Of a stretch of DNA of 64,000 bases, positions 39,701 to 51,449 are shown piece by piece. Position 1 is the first letter of the stretch; every line of letters starts with the position of its first letter. This stretch comes from Avena insularis (taxonomy: Eukaryota > Streptophyta > Magnoliopsida > Poales > Poaceae), in the NCBI GenBank assembly GCA_023614405.1, contig CM042690.1:523048293-523112292 (forward strand), written 5' to 3'. The position numbers and the translations under genes are program-made. The notes beneath the pieces are model-generated. The model had not been told where the DNA came from. It did no database searches and was given only the letters and a program-made list of their open reading frames with translations.

Positions 39701-42700
39701 ATGTGGTTTGTGAAAAGAACACACATGCAATGACTCTGGTGGATCCACATGGGGTTTGTGAAAATAACACACATGCAATGACACTGGTGGATCCTTATGT
39801 GGTTTGTGAGAAGAACACACATCCAATGACACTAGTGGATGCATATGTGGTTTGTGAGAAGAACACACATGCAATGACACTGGGTGTGGTTCATGAAAAG
39901 AACACACATCCAATGACACTGGTGGATCCTTATGTGGTTTGTGAAAAGAACACACATGCAATGACTCTAGATGTGGTTTGTGAGAAGAACACACATGCAA
40001 TGACACTGGTGGATCCATATGTGGTTTGTGAGAAGAACACACATCCAATGACACTGGTGGATCCATATGTGGTTTGTGAGAAGAACACATGCTATGACAC
40101 TGGTGTGGTTCATGCAAATAACACACATCCAATGACACCTGGTGGATCCTTATGCGGTATGAAAAGAACACACATGCAATGACTCTAGATGTGGTTTGTG
40201 AAAAGAACACACATGCAATCACACCGTGGATCCATATGTGGTTTGTGAAGAACACACATCTAATCACACTGGTGGATCCATATGTGGTTTGTGAGAAGAA
40301 CACACATGCAATGACACTAGTTGTGGTTCATGAAAAGAACACACATCCAATGAAGTCTGGTGGATCCATATGTGGTCTGTGAGAATAAAACACATACAAT
40401 GACTCTAGCTGTGGTTTGTGAAAAGAACACACATGCAATCACACTGGTGGATCCATATGTGGTTTGTGATAAGAACACACATCCAATGGCACTAGTGGAT
40501 CCATGTGTGGTTTGTTAGAAGAACACACATGCAATGACACTGGTGGATCCATATGTGGTCTATGGAAAGAACAGACATGCAATGACACTAGCTATGGTTA
40601 ATGAGAAGAACAAACATGCAATGACTCTGATGGATCTATAGGTGGTTTGTGAAAAGAACACACATACAATGACTCTAGCTATGGTTAATGAAAAGAACAC
40701 ACATGCAATGACACTGGTGGATCGATATGTTGTTTTTGAAAATAACAGACATGCAATGAACTCTGGTGGATCCATATGTGGGTTGTGATAAGATCACACA
40801 TCCAATGTTACTGGTTGTGGTTCATGAAAAGAACACACATCCAATGACACTGGTGGATCCTTATGTGGTTTGTGAAAATAACACACATGCAATGACTCTG
40901 GTGTATCCACATGTGGTTTGTGAAAAGAACACACATGCAATGACACTAGTGGATCCATATGTGGTTTGTGAGAAGAACACACATGCAATGACACTTGTGG
41001 ATCCATATGTGGTTTGTGAGAAGAACACACATGCAATGACGCTGGGCGTGGTTGATGAAAAGAACACACATCCAATGACACTGGTGGATCCTTAAGTGGT
41101 TTGTGAGAAGAACACGCATGCAATGACACTGTTGGATCCATATGTGGTCTGTGGAAAGAACAGATATGCAATGACAATAGCTGTGGTTAATGAAAATAAC
41201 AGACATGCAATGACTCTGATGGATCCATATGTGGTTTGTGAAAAGAACACACATGCAATGACTCTAGTTGTGGTTAATGAACAGAACACACATGCAATGA
41301 CACTGGTGGATCCATATGGGGTTTGTGAAAAGAACAGACATGCAATGAACTTTGGTGGATCCATATGTGATTTGTGAGAAGATCACACATCCAATGACAC
41401 TGGTTGTGGTTCATGAAAAGAACACACATCCAATGACACTGGTGGATCCTTATGTGGTTTGTGAAAATAACACACATGCAATGACTCTGGTGGATCCACA
41501 TGGGGTTTGCGAAAATAACACACATGCAATGACACTGGTGGATCCTTATGTGGTTTGTGAGAAGAACACACATCCAATGACACTAGTGGATCCATATGTG
41601 GTTTGTGAGAAGAACACACATGCAATGACACTGGGTGTGGTTCATGAAAAGAACACACATCCAATGACACTGGTGGATCCTTATGTGGTTTGTGAAAAGA
41701 ACACACATGCAATGACTCTAGATGTGGTTTGTGAGAAGAACACACATGCAATGACACTGGTGGATCCATATGTGGTTTGTGAGAAGAACGCACATGCAAT
41801 GACTCTAGCGATGGTTTGTGAACACACACGCAATCACACTGGTGGATCCATATGTGGTTTGTGAGAAGAACACATATCCAATGACACTGGTGGATCCATG
41901 TGTGGTTTGTGAGAAGAACACACATGCAATGACACTGTTGGATCTATATGTGGTCTGTGGAAAGAACAGATATGCAATGACAATAGCTGTGGTTAATGAA
42001 AAGAACAGACATATAATGAATCTGATGGATCCATATGTGGTTTGTGAAAAGAACACACATGCAATGACTCTAGTTGTGGTTAATGAACAGAACACACATG
42101 CAATGACACTGGTGGATCCATATGGGGTTTGTGAAAAGAACAGACATGCAATGAACTTTGGTGAATCCTTATGTGATTTGTGAGAAGATCACACATCCAA
42201 TGACATTGGTTGTGGTTCATGAAAAGAACACACATCCAATGACACTGGTGGATCCTTATGTGGTTTGTGAAAAGAACACACATGCAATGACTCTGGTGGA
42301 TCCACATGGGGTTTGTGAAAATAACACACATGCAATGACACTGGTGGATCCTTATGTGGTTTGTGAGAAGAACACACATCCAATGACACTAGTGGATGCA
42401 TATGTGGTTTGTGAGAAGAACACACATGCAATGACACTGGGTGTGGTTCATGAAAAGAACACACATCCAATGACACTGGTGGATCCTTATGTGGTTTGTG
42501 AAAAGAACACACATGCAATGACTCTAGATGTGGTTTGTGAGAAGAACACACATGCAATGACACTGGTGGATCCATATGTGGTTTGTGAGAAGAACACACA
42601 TCCAATGACACTGGTGGATCCATATGTGGTTTGTGAGAAGAACACACATGCTATGACACTGGGTGTGGTTCATGCAAATAACACACATCCAATGACACTG

Positions 42701-45632
42701 GTGGATCCTTATGCGGTCTATGAAAAGAACACACATGCAATGACTCTAGATGTGGTTTGTGAAAAGAACACACATGCAATCACACCGGTGGATCCATATG
42801 TGGTTTGTGAGAAGAACACACATCTAATCACACTGGTGGATCCATATGTGGTTTGTGAGAAGAACACACATGCAATGACACTAGTTGTGGTTCATGAAAA
42901 GAACACACATCCAATGAAGTCTGGTGGATCCATATGTGGTCTGTGAGAATAAAACACATACAATGACTCTAGCTGTGGTTTGTGAAAAGAACACACATGC
43001 AATCACACTGGTGGATCCATATGTGGTTTGTGATAAGAACACACATCCAATGGCACTAGTGGATCCATGTGTGGTTTGTTAGAAGAACACACATGCAATG
43101 ACACTGGTGGATCCATATGTGGTCTATGGAAAGAACAGACATGCAATGACACTAGCTATGGTTAATGAGAAGAACAAACATGCAATGACTCTGATGGATC
43201 TATAGGTGGTTTGTGAAAAGAACACACATACAATGACTCTAGCTATGGTTAATGAAAAGAACACACATGCAATGACACTGGTGGATCGATATGTTGTTTT
43301 TGAAAATAACAGACATGCAATGAACTCTGGTGGATCCATATGTGGGTTGTGATAAGATCACACATCCAATGTTACTGGTTGTGGTTCATGAAAAGAACAC
43401 ACATCCAATGACACTGGTGGATCCTTATGTGGTTTGTGAAAATAACACACATGCAATGACTCTGGTGTATCCACATGTGGTTTGTGAAAAGAACACACAT
43501 GCAATGACACTAGTGGATCCATATGTGGTTTGTGAGAAGAACACACATGCAATGACACTTGTGGATCCATATGTGGTTTGTGAGAAGAACACACATGCAA
43601 TGACGCTGGGCGTGGTTGATGAAAAGAACACACATCCAATGACACTGGTGGATCCTTAAGTGGTTTGTGAGAAGAACACGCATGCAATGACACTGTTGGA
43701 TCCATATGTGGTCTGTGGAAAGAACAGATATGCAATGACAATAGCTGTGGTTAATGAAAATAACAGACATGCAATGACTCTGATGGATCCATATGTGGTT
43801 TGTGAAAAGAACACACATGCAATGACTCTAGTTGTGGTTAATGAACAGAACACACATGCAATGACACTGGTGGATCCATATGGGGTTTGTGAAAAGAACA
43901 GACATGCAATGAACTTTGGTGGATCCATATGTGATTTGTGAGAAGATCACACATCCAATGACACTGGTTGTGGTTCATGAAAAGAACACACATCCAATGA
44001 CACTGGTGGATCCTTATGTGGTTTGTGAAAATAACACACATGCAATGACTCTGGTGGATCCACATGGGGTTTGCGAAAATAACACACATGCAATGACACT
44101 GGTGGATCCTTATGTGGTTTGTGAGAAGAACACACATCCAATGACACTAGTGGATCCATATGTGGTTTGTGAGAAGAACACACATGCAATGACACTGGGT
44201 GTGGTTCATGAAAAGAACACACATCCAATGACACTGGTGGATCCTTATGTGGTTTGTGAAAAGAACACACATGCAATGACTCTAGATGTGGTTTGTGAGA
44301 AGAACACACATGCAATGACACTGGTGGATCCATATGTGGTTTGTGAGAAGAACACACATCCAATGACACTGGTGGATCCATATGTGGTTTGTGAGAAGAA
44401 CACACATGCAATGACACTGGGTGTGGTTCATGAAAATAACACACATCCAATGACACTGGTGGATCCTTATGCGGTCTATGAAAAGAACACACATGCAATG
44501 ACTCTAGATGTGGTTTGTGAAAAGAACACACATGCAATCACACTGGTGGATCCATATGTGGTTTGTGAGAAGAACACACATCTAATAACACTGGTGGATC
44601 CATATGTGGTTTGTGAGAAGAACACACATGCAATGACACTAGTTGTGGTTCATGAAAAGAACACACATCCAATGAACTCTGGTGGATCCATATGTGGTAT
44701 GTGAGAATAAAACACATACAATGACTCTAGCTGTGGTTTGTGAAAAGAACACACATGCAATCACACTGGTGGATCCATATGTGGTTTTTGATAAGAACAC
44801 ACATCCAATGGCACTAGTGGATCCATGTGTGGTTTGTTAGAAGAACACACATGCAATGACACTGGTGGATCCATATGTGGTCTATGGAAAGAACAGACAT
44901 GCAATGACACTAGCTATGGTTAATGAGAAGAACAAACATGCAATGACTCTGATGGATCTATAGGTGGTTTGTGAAAAGAACACACATACAATGACTCTAG
45001 CTATGGTTAATGAAAAGAACACACTTGCAATGACACTGGTGGATCAATATGTTGTTTGTGAAAATAACAGACATGCAATGAACTCTGGTGGATCCATATG
45101 TGGATTGTGATAAGATCACACATCCAATGTTACTGGTTGTGGTTCATGAAAAGAACACACATCCAATGACACTGGTGGATCCTTATGTGGTTTGTGAAAA
45201 TAACACACATGTAATGACTCTAGTGGTTCCACATGTGGTTTGTGAATAGAACACACATGCAATGACACTGATGGATCCATATGTGGTTTGTGAGAAGAGC
45301 ACACATGCAATGACACTGGGTGTGGTTCATGAAAAGAACATACATCCAATGACATTGGTGGATCCTTATGTGGTCTGTGAAAAGAACACACATGCAATGA
45401 CTCTAGATGTGGTTTGTGAAAAGAACACACATGCAATGACACTGGTGGATCCATATGTGGTTTGTGAGAAGAACATACATCCAATGACATTGGTGGATCC
45501 ATATGTGGTTTGTGAGAAGAACAGACATGCAATGACACTGGGTGTGGTTCATGAAAAGAACACACATCCAATGACACTGGTGGATCCTTATGTGGTTTGT
45601 GAAAAGAATAGACATGCAATGACTCTAGCCAT
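33751..45632. repeat. Minisatellite array, right half (48-bp and 39-bp monomers)
   Basis: Same monomer family as 3864-19704, resuming in mid-monomer with AATATGTGG after the Tat element. It ends at 45632 where the LTR of Tat element 2 begins. GGATCC and CATATG recur in most 48-bp monomers. Organisation is more uniform than in the left half: long blocks repeat at offsets of 1977 bp (37284 with 39261) and 2557-2564 bp (39261 with 41818; 40766 with 43330). Some monomers are 1 bp longer (AATGAACTCTGG) or 2 bp shorter (GGATCCATGTGG), and these change the open frame. No gene is supported. Confidence 0.95.
39206..44326. repeat. Near-identical 2.56-kb tandem duplication within the right array
   Basis: 39206-41762 and 41763-44326 read as two adjacent copies. 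Translated stretches at 39261 and 41818, 40560 and 43124, and 41096 and 43660 are the same. The copy boundary is sharp: a rare AACGCACATGCAATGACTC monomer followed by GAACACACACGC occurs at both 39229 and 41786. The main difference is a cluster of 1-2 bp indels at about 40080-40260 in the first copy, which shifts the offset from 2557 to 2564. Confidence 0.85.
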
Positions 45633-46447
45633 TGTTGGGGGGATACCCCCAGGTAGGGTGATGATGGGGTATAAAGGTCGAGTTAGCCGGGGTATGGCGC
45701 GGTCAAAGCAAGTGCTGACCGGGTCACCTCAAGGCAGGCCGAACCACGGAGTGACCCGACCCGTGGAGCATCTCTATAACCGTAGTCCGACCGGCATAAA
45801 ATCTATGCCGACCATGTTTGGCTATCTGTCTTGTAGGTATCTTGATAGCCGGATTAGCCACATGCTAACCGAACTATCCTATGGCTTCCAAGAGAAGGAA
45901 GGAATCTCCCGCTGGTCAAAAGGTGGCTTTATTAGCTGTAGCGTGAGTGAAGCAAAGCAAAGATAAGGACTAGCGGGTTGGGGGCAACCAAGGTGACGCG
46001 CGCAATGTCGGCTGACGTAGCCTGTGTCTGGTGACGCTTAAAGACAAAGATTATGCTGTGGGTTACGTCCAAAGCCTAGACGAGCCGTTAAAGAGAATAA
46101 AGAAGCATCTAGCTTTAGGCGAGGAGCATATTCGGAGAATATGCTACCACGTGTGCCCTAATGTTGTAACCCGGGCTCCCCTATATAAGGAGCACCGGGG
46201 CCTCCATAGAGAGGGATCGATCATTTTCTCTGTCTAAGGTAGAACTCTAGAGCTAGCTAGTAGGGAGTAAGAGACATAGTCTCCTTCTTACCAAGAGCTT
46301 GAAGAGTACTTGTAAACACCTTTGATAGAGAGAATACAGGAACATCTGTGCGTGGAATCACCATGCTCTCCCTCCTTGGATTCCCCTAGCACTAATTGGC
46401 CCCAACTTTAGCCTATCCATGGCATCTGCCGTGCCACCACCACGACA
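45633..46447 (+). repeat. 5' LTR of Tat element 2 (815 bp)
   Basis: Runs from TGTTGGGGGGATACCCCC to CCACCACCACGACA, followed at once by the primer-binding site. Start, end and parts of U3 (TCACCTCAAGGCAGGC) match the element-sense LTR of Tat element 1, the rest is diverged. CTATATAAGG at 46181-46190 is the likely TATA box. The flank GCCAT (45628-45632) would be the target duplication; its partner is outside the window. Confidence 0.88.
46181..46190 (+). promoter_or_regulatory. TATA box in the 5' LTR of Tat element 2
   Basis: CTATATAAGG about 265 bp before the LTR end, at nearly the same relative position as CTATATAAG in the Tat element 1 LTRs (about 290 bp before the end). Conserved position supports a U3 promoter. 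Confidence 0.65.
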
Positions 46448-46448
46448 G

Positions 46449-46467
46449 TTGGCGCCCACCGTGGGGC
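46449..46467 (+). other. Primer-binding site of Tat element 2
   Basis: TTGGCGCCCACCGTGGGGC, one base after the LTR end CACGACA. It is nearly the same as the site of element 1. The primer tRNA is not assigned. Confidence 0.8.
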
Positions 46468-46658
46468 TAGTGGTGCTAGAAGGGGTGAAAATCCAGATGG
46501 GAAGTTTCTCCAGCACCGGCGAGCGCGTCGTCTCCGGCTTGGTTCAGCGCTTTGGAGCGCTAGACTATGTCAGCAACAATGCAGGGAGCTTCGGCAGGCA
46601 CCCCCCATAGCGCAACGGCTTCTTAATCAAGCTTGGCACGCACAAGATATACATCGGC

Positions 46659-48656
46659 GTGGATGAGTCCTGTGTTCATCCATGGCACATCGTCGAGGGA
46701 GGAGAACCACCTCTCAGTGCAGCTCGTGGTGCGCGTATCAGTCGCCCCACTAGCAGCGTTGAGGTCCTGATGACCGCGCCAGACGCGGAAGCGAGCAAGG
46801 GCCCAGCACCAGAGCTGGAGGTTACGCCAAAGCAGACCTGATCTAGATTTCCCCCACTAGAAAGGCCAGAGAATGTGCTCTAGGAAGCAATAGATATCCT
46901 AGCAATGCCAATAGCACTTGTGGTAGATCCGGCTCACGCGCAAGTTGAGCTAGAGAAAACTAGGCAGAAAATGTTAGCTGGGGCAAAGAATGTAGCAGAT
47001 CTGCATCAGTCTTTGAACATTACCTTGAGAGAATATGCTAAGGCAAAACGCATAGGTGGAGCGAAAATCTGAGGTAGGAACCTGATTACTGAGATTGACA
47101 AGGAATACGAGCCTAGGCTGGGTCAGACAACCACGATAGTAACAGGAGGGCTAGATAGGAACAATACCCCGGCAAAGAACCTCAGGGCAGCAAATGCGGC
47201 CGCGTCCGAGTTAGAAGGTTTAACCAGAGAGGCCCGACAAAGGCAACAAGAGAGGGTGAATCACTTGCTGAGAGTCGCTTGCCAGCAAAATGAAGAAATG
47301 AACAAGGAAAACTCGGCACCACCAGGAGCGTCACACGTGGTACATTCGGCTAGGAATAACCAGACAAGATCTGGAGGAGCCGCGTCATCTCCGGGTCACA
47401 ATCCCAGGAGAGAAGAAGTAGTAAACTCCGGGAGAAGAGACAAACATATGGTTCCCTATGATCCAGTAAGGGCCGAAAAAGGCAAAGCGGTGCAAGTCGA
47501 TGAAGATCGGCACAGTACCAGACGAGGTGCGACTGGGCGAGGTAACCATGACCAATGCAATGCCGGTCAAAGGAATGCTACCAACGGCAATGCCGGATAG
47601 CGTGATCCCGTGGGAACGGGGCAAAATGTACCTCGGCAGCAGCAACAACACGCGCCTCGGCAGGAGGGAAGTGCAGGACAAGCAGTGCAACAACAAAATG
47701 CTTGCCCAGATCAGGAAAGATACAATGATGGATATTCGGCTATGATCAACGACGGATACCCCAGACCGGATCACCACATAATTGGGTCAAGGCTGGGAAG
47801 CAGGAACTTGTAGCCAGATGATGCGAGACTGAAACTGGATAGAATTTATAAGTCAGAGCTAATCGAGGTATAGGGTCCACCGGGTCCGGCATGCTTTGGG
47901 CCCCAGATCATGAAGGAGCCACCAATGTCGAACTTTCAACTGGCCAGAGGAACCAGCACCTATGATGGTAGTACTAGGCCAGAGGATTGGCTGATTGATT
48001 ACGCGACAGCGGTTAAGATTGCAACAGGAAATTTGAGATGGGCAGTAAGATATGTGCCACAGATGTTGGAAGGACTAGTGAGAGTTTGGCTGAAGAATTT
48101 GCCGCCAGGAAGTGTCAACTGTTGGCTGGATTTTGAGGAGTTGTTCGTCAGCAACTTCTCGACTACCTACAAGAGGCCCAACAGGCCGCAAACCCTGGCG
48201 CTATGCCGGCAAAGACCGAATGAGCCAGACCAGGATTTCCTAACTCGGTGGTGTAACGTGCGTAACTCATGCGAGGGGGTAATTGAATCACAAGCTATTT
48301 TGTGGTTCGCCCAGGGATGCAGATATGGAAGTATGTTGTGGCAGAGGCTGCAGCGAGATATGCCAACCACTTTGGCTGAGACGATCCAGATCGCAGATTC
48401 TTATGCCTTGGGAGATCCAACGCAACCCCGACTAATGTCGAGCGAGGCAAACGAGGAATATTACAGCCGAGATGGCTCCGGGTCATCAAGGAGGAATGAT
48501 TTTCGAGGAAAGAGAAGGGACGGGCACCCGGATTACCGATATAACTCGCAGCAGGTGGCCACGGTAGACTGGGATCAGCCCAATGCTGGTGCCAGCCAGC
48601 GCCAAAAAACTGGAGGGCAAAATTGGCAACAGAAAAACGAAGGAAAAAATCCTTGA
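46659..48656 (+). pseudogene. gag: Gag of Tat element 2
   Basis: Particle protein. The N-terminal part starts near 46659 (MDESCVHPWHIVEGGEPPL) and is broken by stops (one at about 46840). Helical charged motifs like those of element 1 continue to 47600. The capsid-like region is the frame 47910-48656: LIDYATAVKIATGNLRW, VRVWLKNLPPGSVNCWLDFEE, FLTRWCNVRNSCEGVIES and IADSYALGDPTQPR. It ends in a Gln-rich part with a stop at 48656. Related, untranslatable sequence lies between 47601 and 47909. Confidence 0.85.
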
Positions 48657-49865
48657 ACCTCGGAGCAGAAAAAGCAATGGCAAGAGCAAAAAGATAGACC
48701 GAGGTATACATTCGAATCTATGTTGGATCAACCTTGCAAGTTCCATACACCAAGTCCGAATAGTCCGGCAAACCATACAACCCGGCAGTGTGAGTGGATG
48801 AGAAAGTTAGAGCAAGGCAGTTCGGGGAATGCTTAGGCACCTCGGAACGAGGCACCTAGGAATGAGGCGCCACGGCAACCGTTACTGACAGGGGGGAATG
48901 GACAGCAATTAATGTTGCTACCACCTCCGCTGAGGCACAAGAATCAGGAAAGAAGGGATGCAGTACATCAAGTAGGTAATAACTAGCAACAAGGTCAAGG
49001 TTACCATGATAATGAGGGACGAAACGAGTACAGGGAGCATCATCAAATTTACTGTGTGTTTACCACAGAAGAAAATGACCGGAAAAGCTTGCAGCACCGG
49101 CATATGGAGGTGAACACAGTAATGCCAGCAGTAGTGAGATACATACCCTGGGTAGATCAGGAAATCACGTGGAGTATCAAGGATCACCCAAAGATCATAC
49201 CTAGCCCTAGGACTTATGCATTGGTCCTGGATCCAATGTTCATCGAGCCGAATCTCAAAGTGAGGTTTTCGAAGGTACTGATTGACAATGGCAGTAGTAT
49301 CAACATTATGTATAAGGATACCATGCACAAGTTGGGAATAACAGAGAACATGTTGCAAGCAACGAGGACCACTTTTCATGGCATTGTACCAGGTATTTCT
49401 TGTGAGCCAATTGGTAAGGTCCGGGTTGATGTGTTATTTGACACGAGAGATAATTGCCAAACTGAAAATTTGGAGTTCGAAGTGGTGAATCTGGAGAGCG
49501 CTTATCACGCGTTACTCAGTAGGCCTGCGCTGAACAAGTTCATGGCAACTACTCACATCAGCTACCTTAAGATGAAACTGCCCAGGCCAAGGGGCGTGAT
49601 AACTGTATCATGGGACTTCCGGCGTTCGATCGAGTGTGCCTGAGCCGGATCTAACTCAGCCGAGTCACTCATGATAGCTCAGGAAAAAAGGAAGATACTG
49701 GAAGTAGCGGCATTGGCTCAATCCACGCAGCAGCATATGCCGGCTCTGACCAACCCGCACGGAAGCGTGTCATTCCAAGCAACCAAGGACACAAAGAAAG
49801 TGTCAATCGATGATCAGTTCCCAGAGCGTACTGTAACCATTGGTGCCGAGTTAAGCAGCAAATAG
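48657..49865 (+). pseudogene. Gag end and aspartic protease of Tat element 2
   Basis: After a stop at 48656 the Cys/His region can be read (CKFHTPSPNSPANHTTRQC) with further stops near 48835 and 48985. The frame 49056-49643 holds the protease: VRFSKVLIDNGSSINIMY, then EPIGKVRVDVLF and ESAYHALLSRPAL. A TGA at 49641-49643 separates it from 49671-49865, which ends ERTVTIGAELSSK just as in element 1. Confidence 0.82.
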
Positions 49866-50936
49866 GAAAGCGAGCTCGTCAACTGGGGCCCAGAGGGAGT
49901 TAGTTGAGCACTCATTAAACGTAAGGCCCGGGGCTAAGCCGGCAAAGCAGCCTCTCTGGCGTTTTGCCGAGGATAGAAGGAAAGTCATTGGGGATGAAAT
50001 AGCTAGGCTCCTAGCGGCCGGGTTTATCATGGAAGTACTCTATCCGGATTGGCTCTCTAATCTGGTGCTTGTGGAGAAGAAAAAAGATGATCCGAACATG
50101 GTTGTGGTATGGCGCATGTGCATTGATTACATGAACCTCAATAAGACGTGTCCCAATCGCACTCCCTAGAATAGATCAAGTCATAGACTCAACAGCCAGA
50201 TGTGAGCTACTGTCATTCATTGATGCGTATTCTGGTTTCCACCAGATACCCCTGAATCCGGATGATCAAATAAAGACTGCGTTTATTACCCCGTACGGGG
50301 ATTATTGCTATCGCACTATGCCGTTTGGACTATGTAATGCAGGAGCAACGTGCCAACAATGCATGCAAAAATGCTTACATGACCAAATAGGTCGGAACGT
50401 GCAAGTTTGTGTGGATGATGTAGTGATAAAGACCAAGGAAAGCAATATGCTCCTTGATGATATTCGACAAACATTCGCGAACTTAAGAAGGTTCCGAATG
50501 AAGCTCAACCCGGAGAAGTGCACCTTTGGCGTGCCCGCTGGAAAGTTACTCGGTTTTTTAGTGTCTAGCCATGGTATTGAAGCTAACCCGACGAAAATCT
50601 AGGCCATAGAAAGAATGGAGCTGCCAAAATGCCTTAACGATGTGCAGAAGTTCACTGGTTGCCTGGCATCATTAAGAAGGTTCGTATATCGTTTGGGAGA
50701 GAAGGACTTGCCCCTCTACCAGTTAATGAAAAAGGCAGACAAATTCACATGGATGCCACAGGCGGACCTTGCGTTTCGAGAATGAAAAAAGATGTTATCT
50801 ACTGCGCCGATCCTAGCAGCACCACTACCCAAGGAGCCAATGTTGTTCTACATAGCCGTGACCAACTGAGTCGTAAGTGCAGTAATCATAGTAGAGCGCG
50901 AGGAAGAAGGAAAGTCAGTGCAAAGGATAGTGTATT
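49866..50936 (+). pseudogene. Reverse transcriptase and start of RNase H, Tat element 2
   Basis: RT motifs in order: LRRFAEDRRK-like start near 49960, LVEKKKDD, WRMCIDYMNLNK, a small deletion at about 50155, LLSFIDAYSGFHQI near 50210, MPFGLCNAGAT from 50318 and the catalytic motif in the form CVDDVV (YVDD in element 1) near 50405. A TAG at about 50600 breaks the frame. The thumb and first RNase H follow with frameshifts up to VQRIVY, where the solo LTR is inserted at 50937. Changing Tyr to Cys in YVDD and the stops indicate loss of function. Confidence 0.85.
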
Positions 50937-51449
50937 TGTTGGGGATATACTTTCCGGGTATCCTCATAGTTCCTCACTGACTAGGGTGGCCCACTTCGGG
51001 TTAGAGCTTTGCTTTACGGGTGGCCCAGTTAGGGAGAGAAGACGGAGTCCCATCCGGCTACGGAAAGGCCCAGAAGATTTACCGACTTAGGCCTATAACA
51101 TTACTTGTAGTTCAAGATGTACTCTGTAACCAACTCTTAGTCGTAGCCAGATTGATCTCTCCTGTAAACCCTAGGCCGAAAATCTATATAAGCCGTCCTA
51201 GGGAGAGCCTTTAGAACACCAGATAACACCCAATACTTTAGACCCTCAACTCGCACATGCGATACCCTTGTAACCCATATTCCTCTGTAGACATTCAGAT
51301 TGCTAGCAGGAGTAGGATTAAGTCAGCCGGCGTTGAATTGTGGGTAAACTTGTGTGCTCACCGTCCCGGAATACCGTCCGTCTCACACCCCTCTCTTCCG
51401 CACGCCTCAAGGACCCCCTCATGGCGTACTTGTCCTCAATCTGACGACA
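50937..51449 (+). repeat. Solo LTR inserted in Tat element 2 (513 bp)
   Basis: TGTTGGGGATATAC at the start and ATCTGACGACA at the end, TG...CA. It is flanked by a perfect 5-bp duplication GTATT (50932-50936 and 51450-51454). Removing it and one GTATT rejoins the RNase H frame (VYYLSEVL) seen in element 1. CTATATAAGC near 51184 is the probable TATA box. No internal sequence is present, so it is the product of recombination between two LTRs. The family is not recognised; the short TGTTGGGG start resembles Ty3/gypsy LTRs. Confidence 0.92.

Noticed and set aside
3864..45632. Centromeric satellite
   Set aside because: No centromere-type retrotransposon (CRM/Cereba) features were seen and the monomer is far too short for the usual nucleosome-scale unit; nothing in the sequence supports it.
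3864..45632. Telomere or rDNA spacer repeat
   Set aside because: No TTTAGGG units and no rRNA sequence.
3805..45966. Many ORFs of 60-260 residues in the array as repeat-protein genes
   Set aside because: They occur on both strands and in several frames at once, start and stop at monomer variants, and run into LTRs (as at 45262-45966). Monomer lengths divisible by three explain them.
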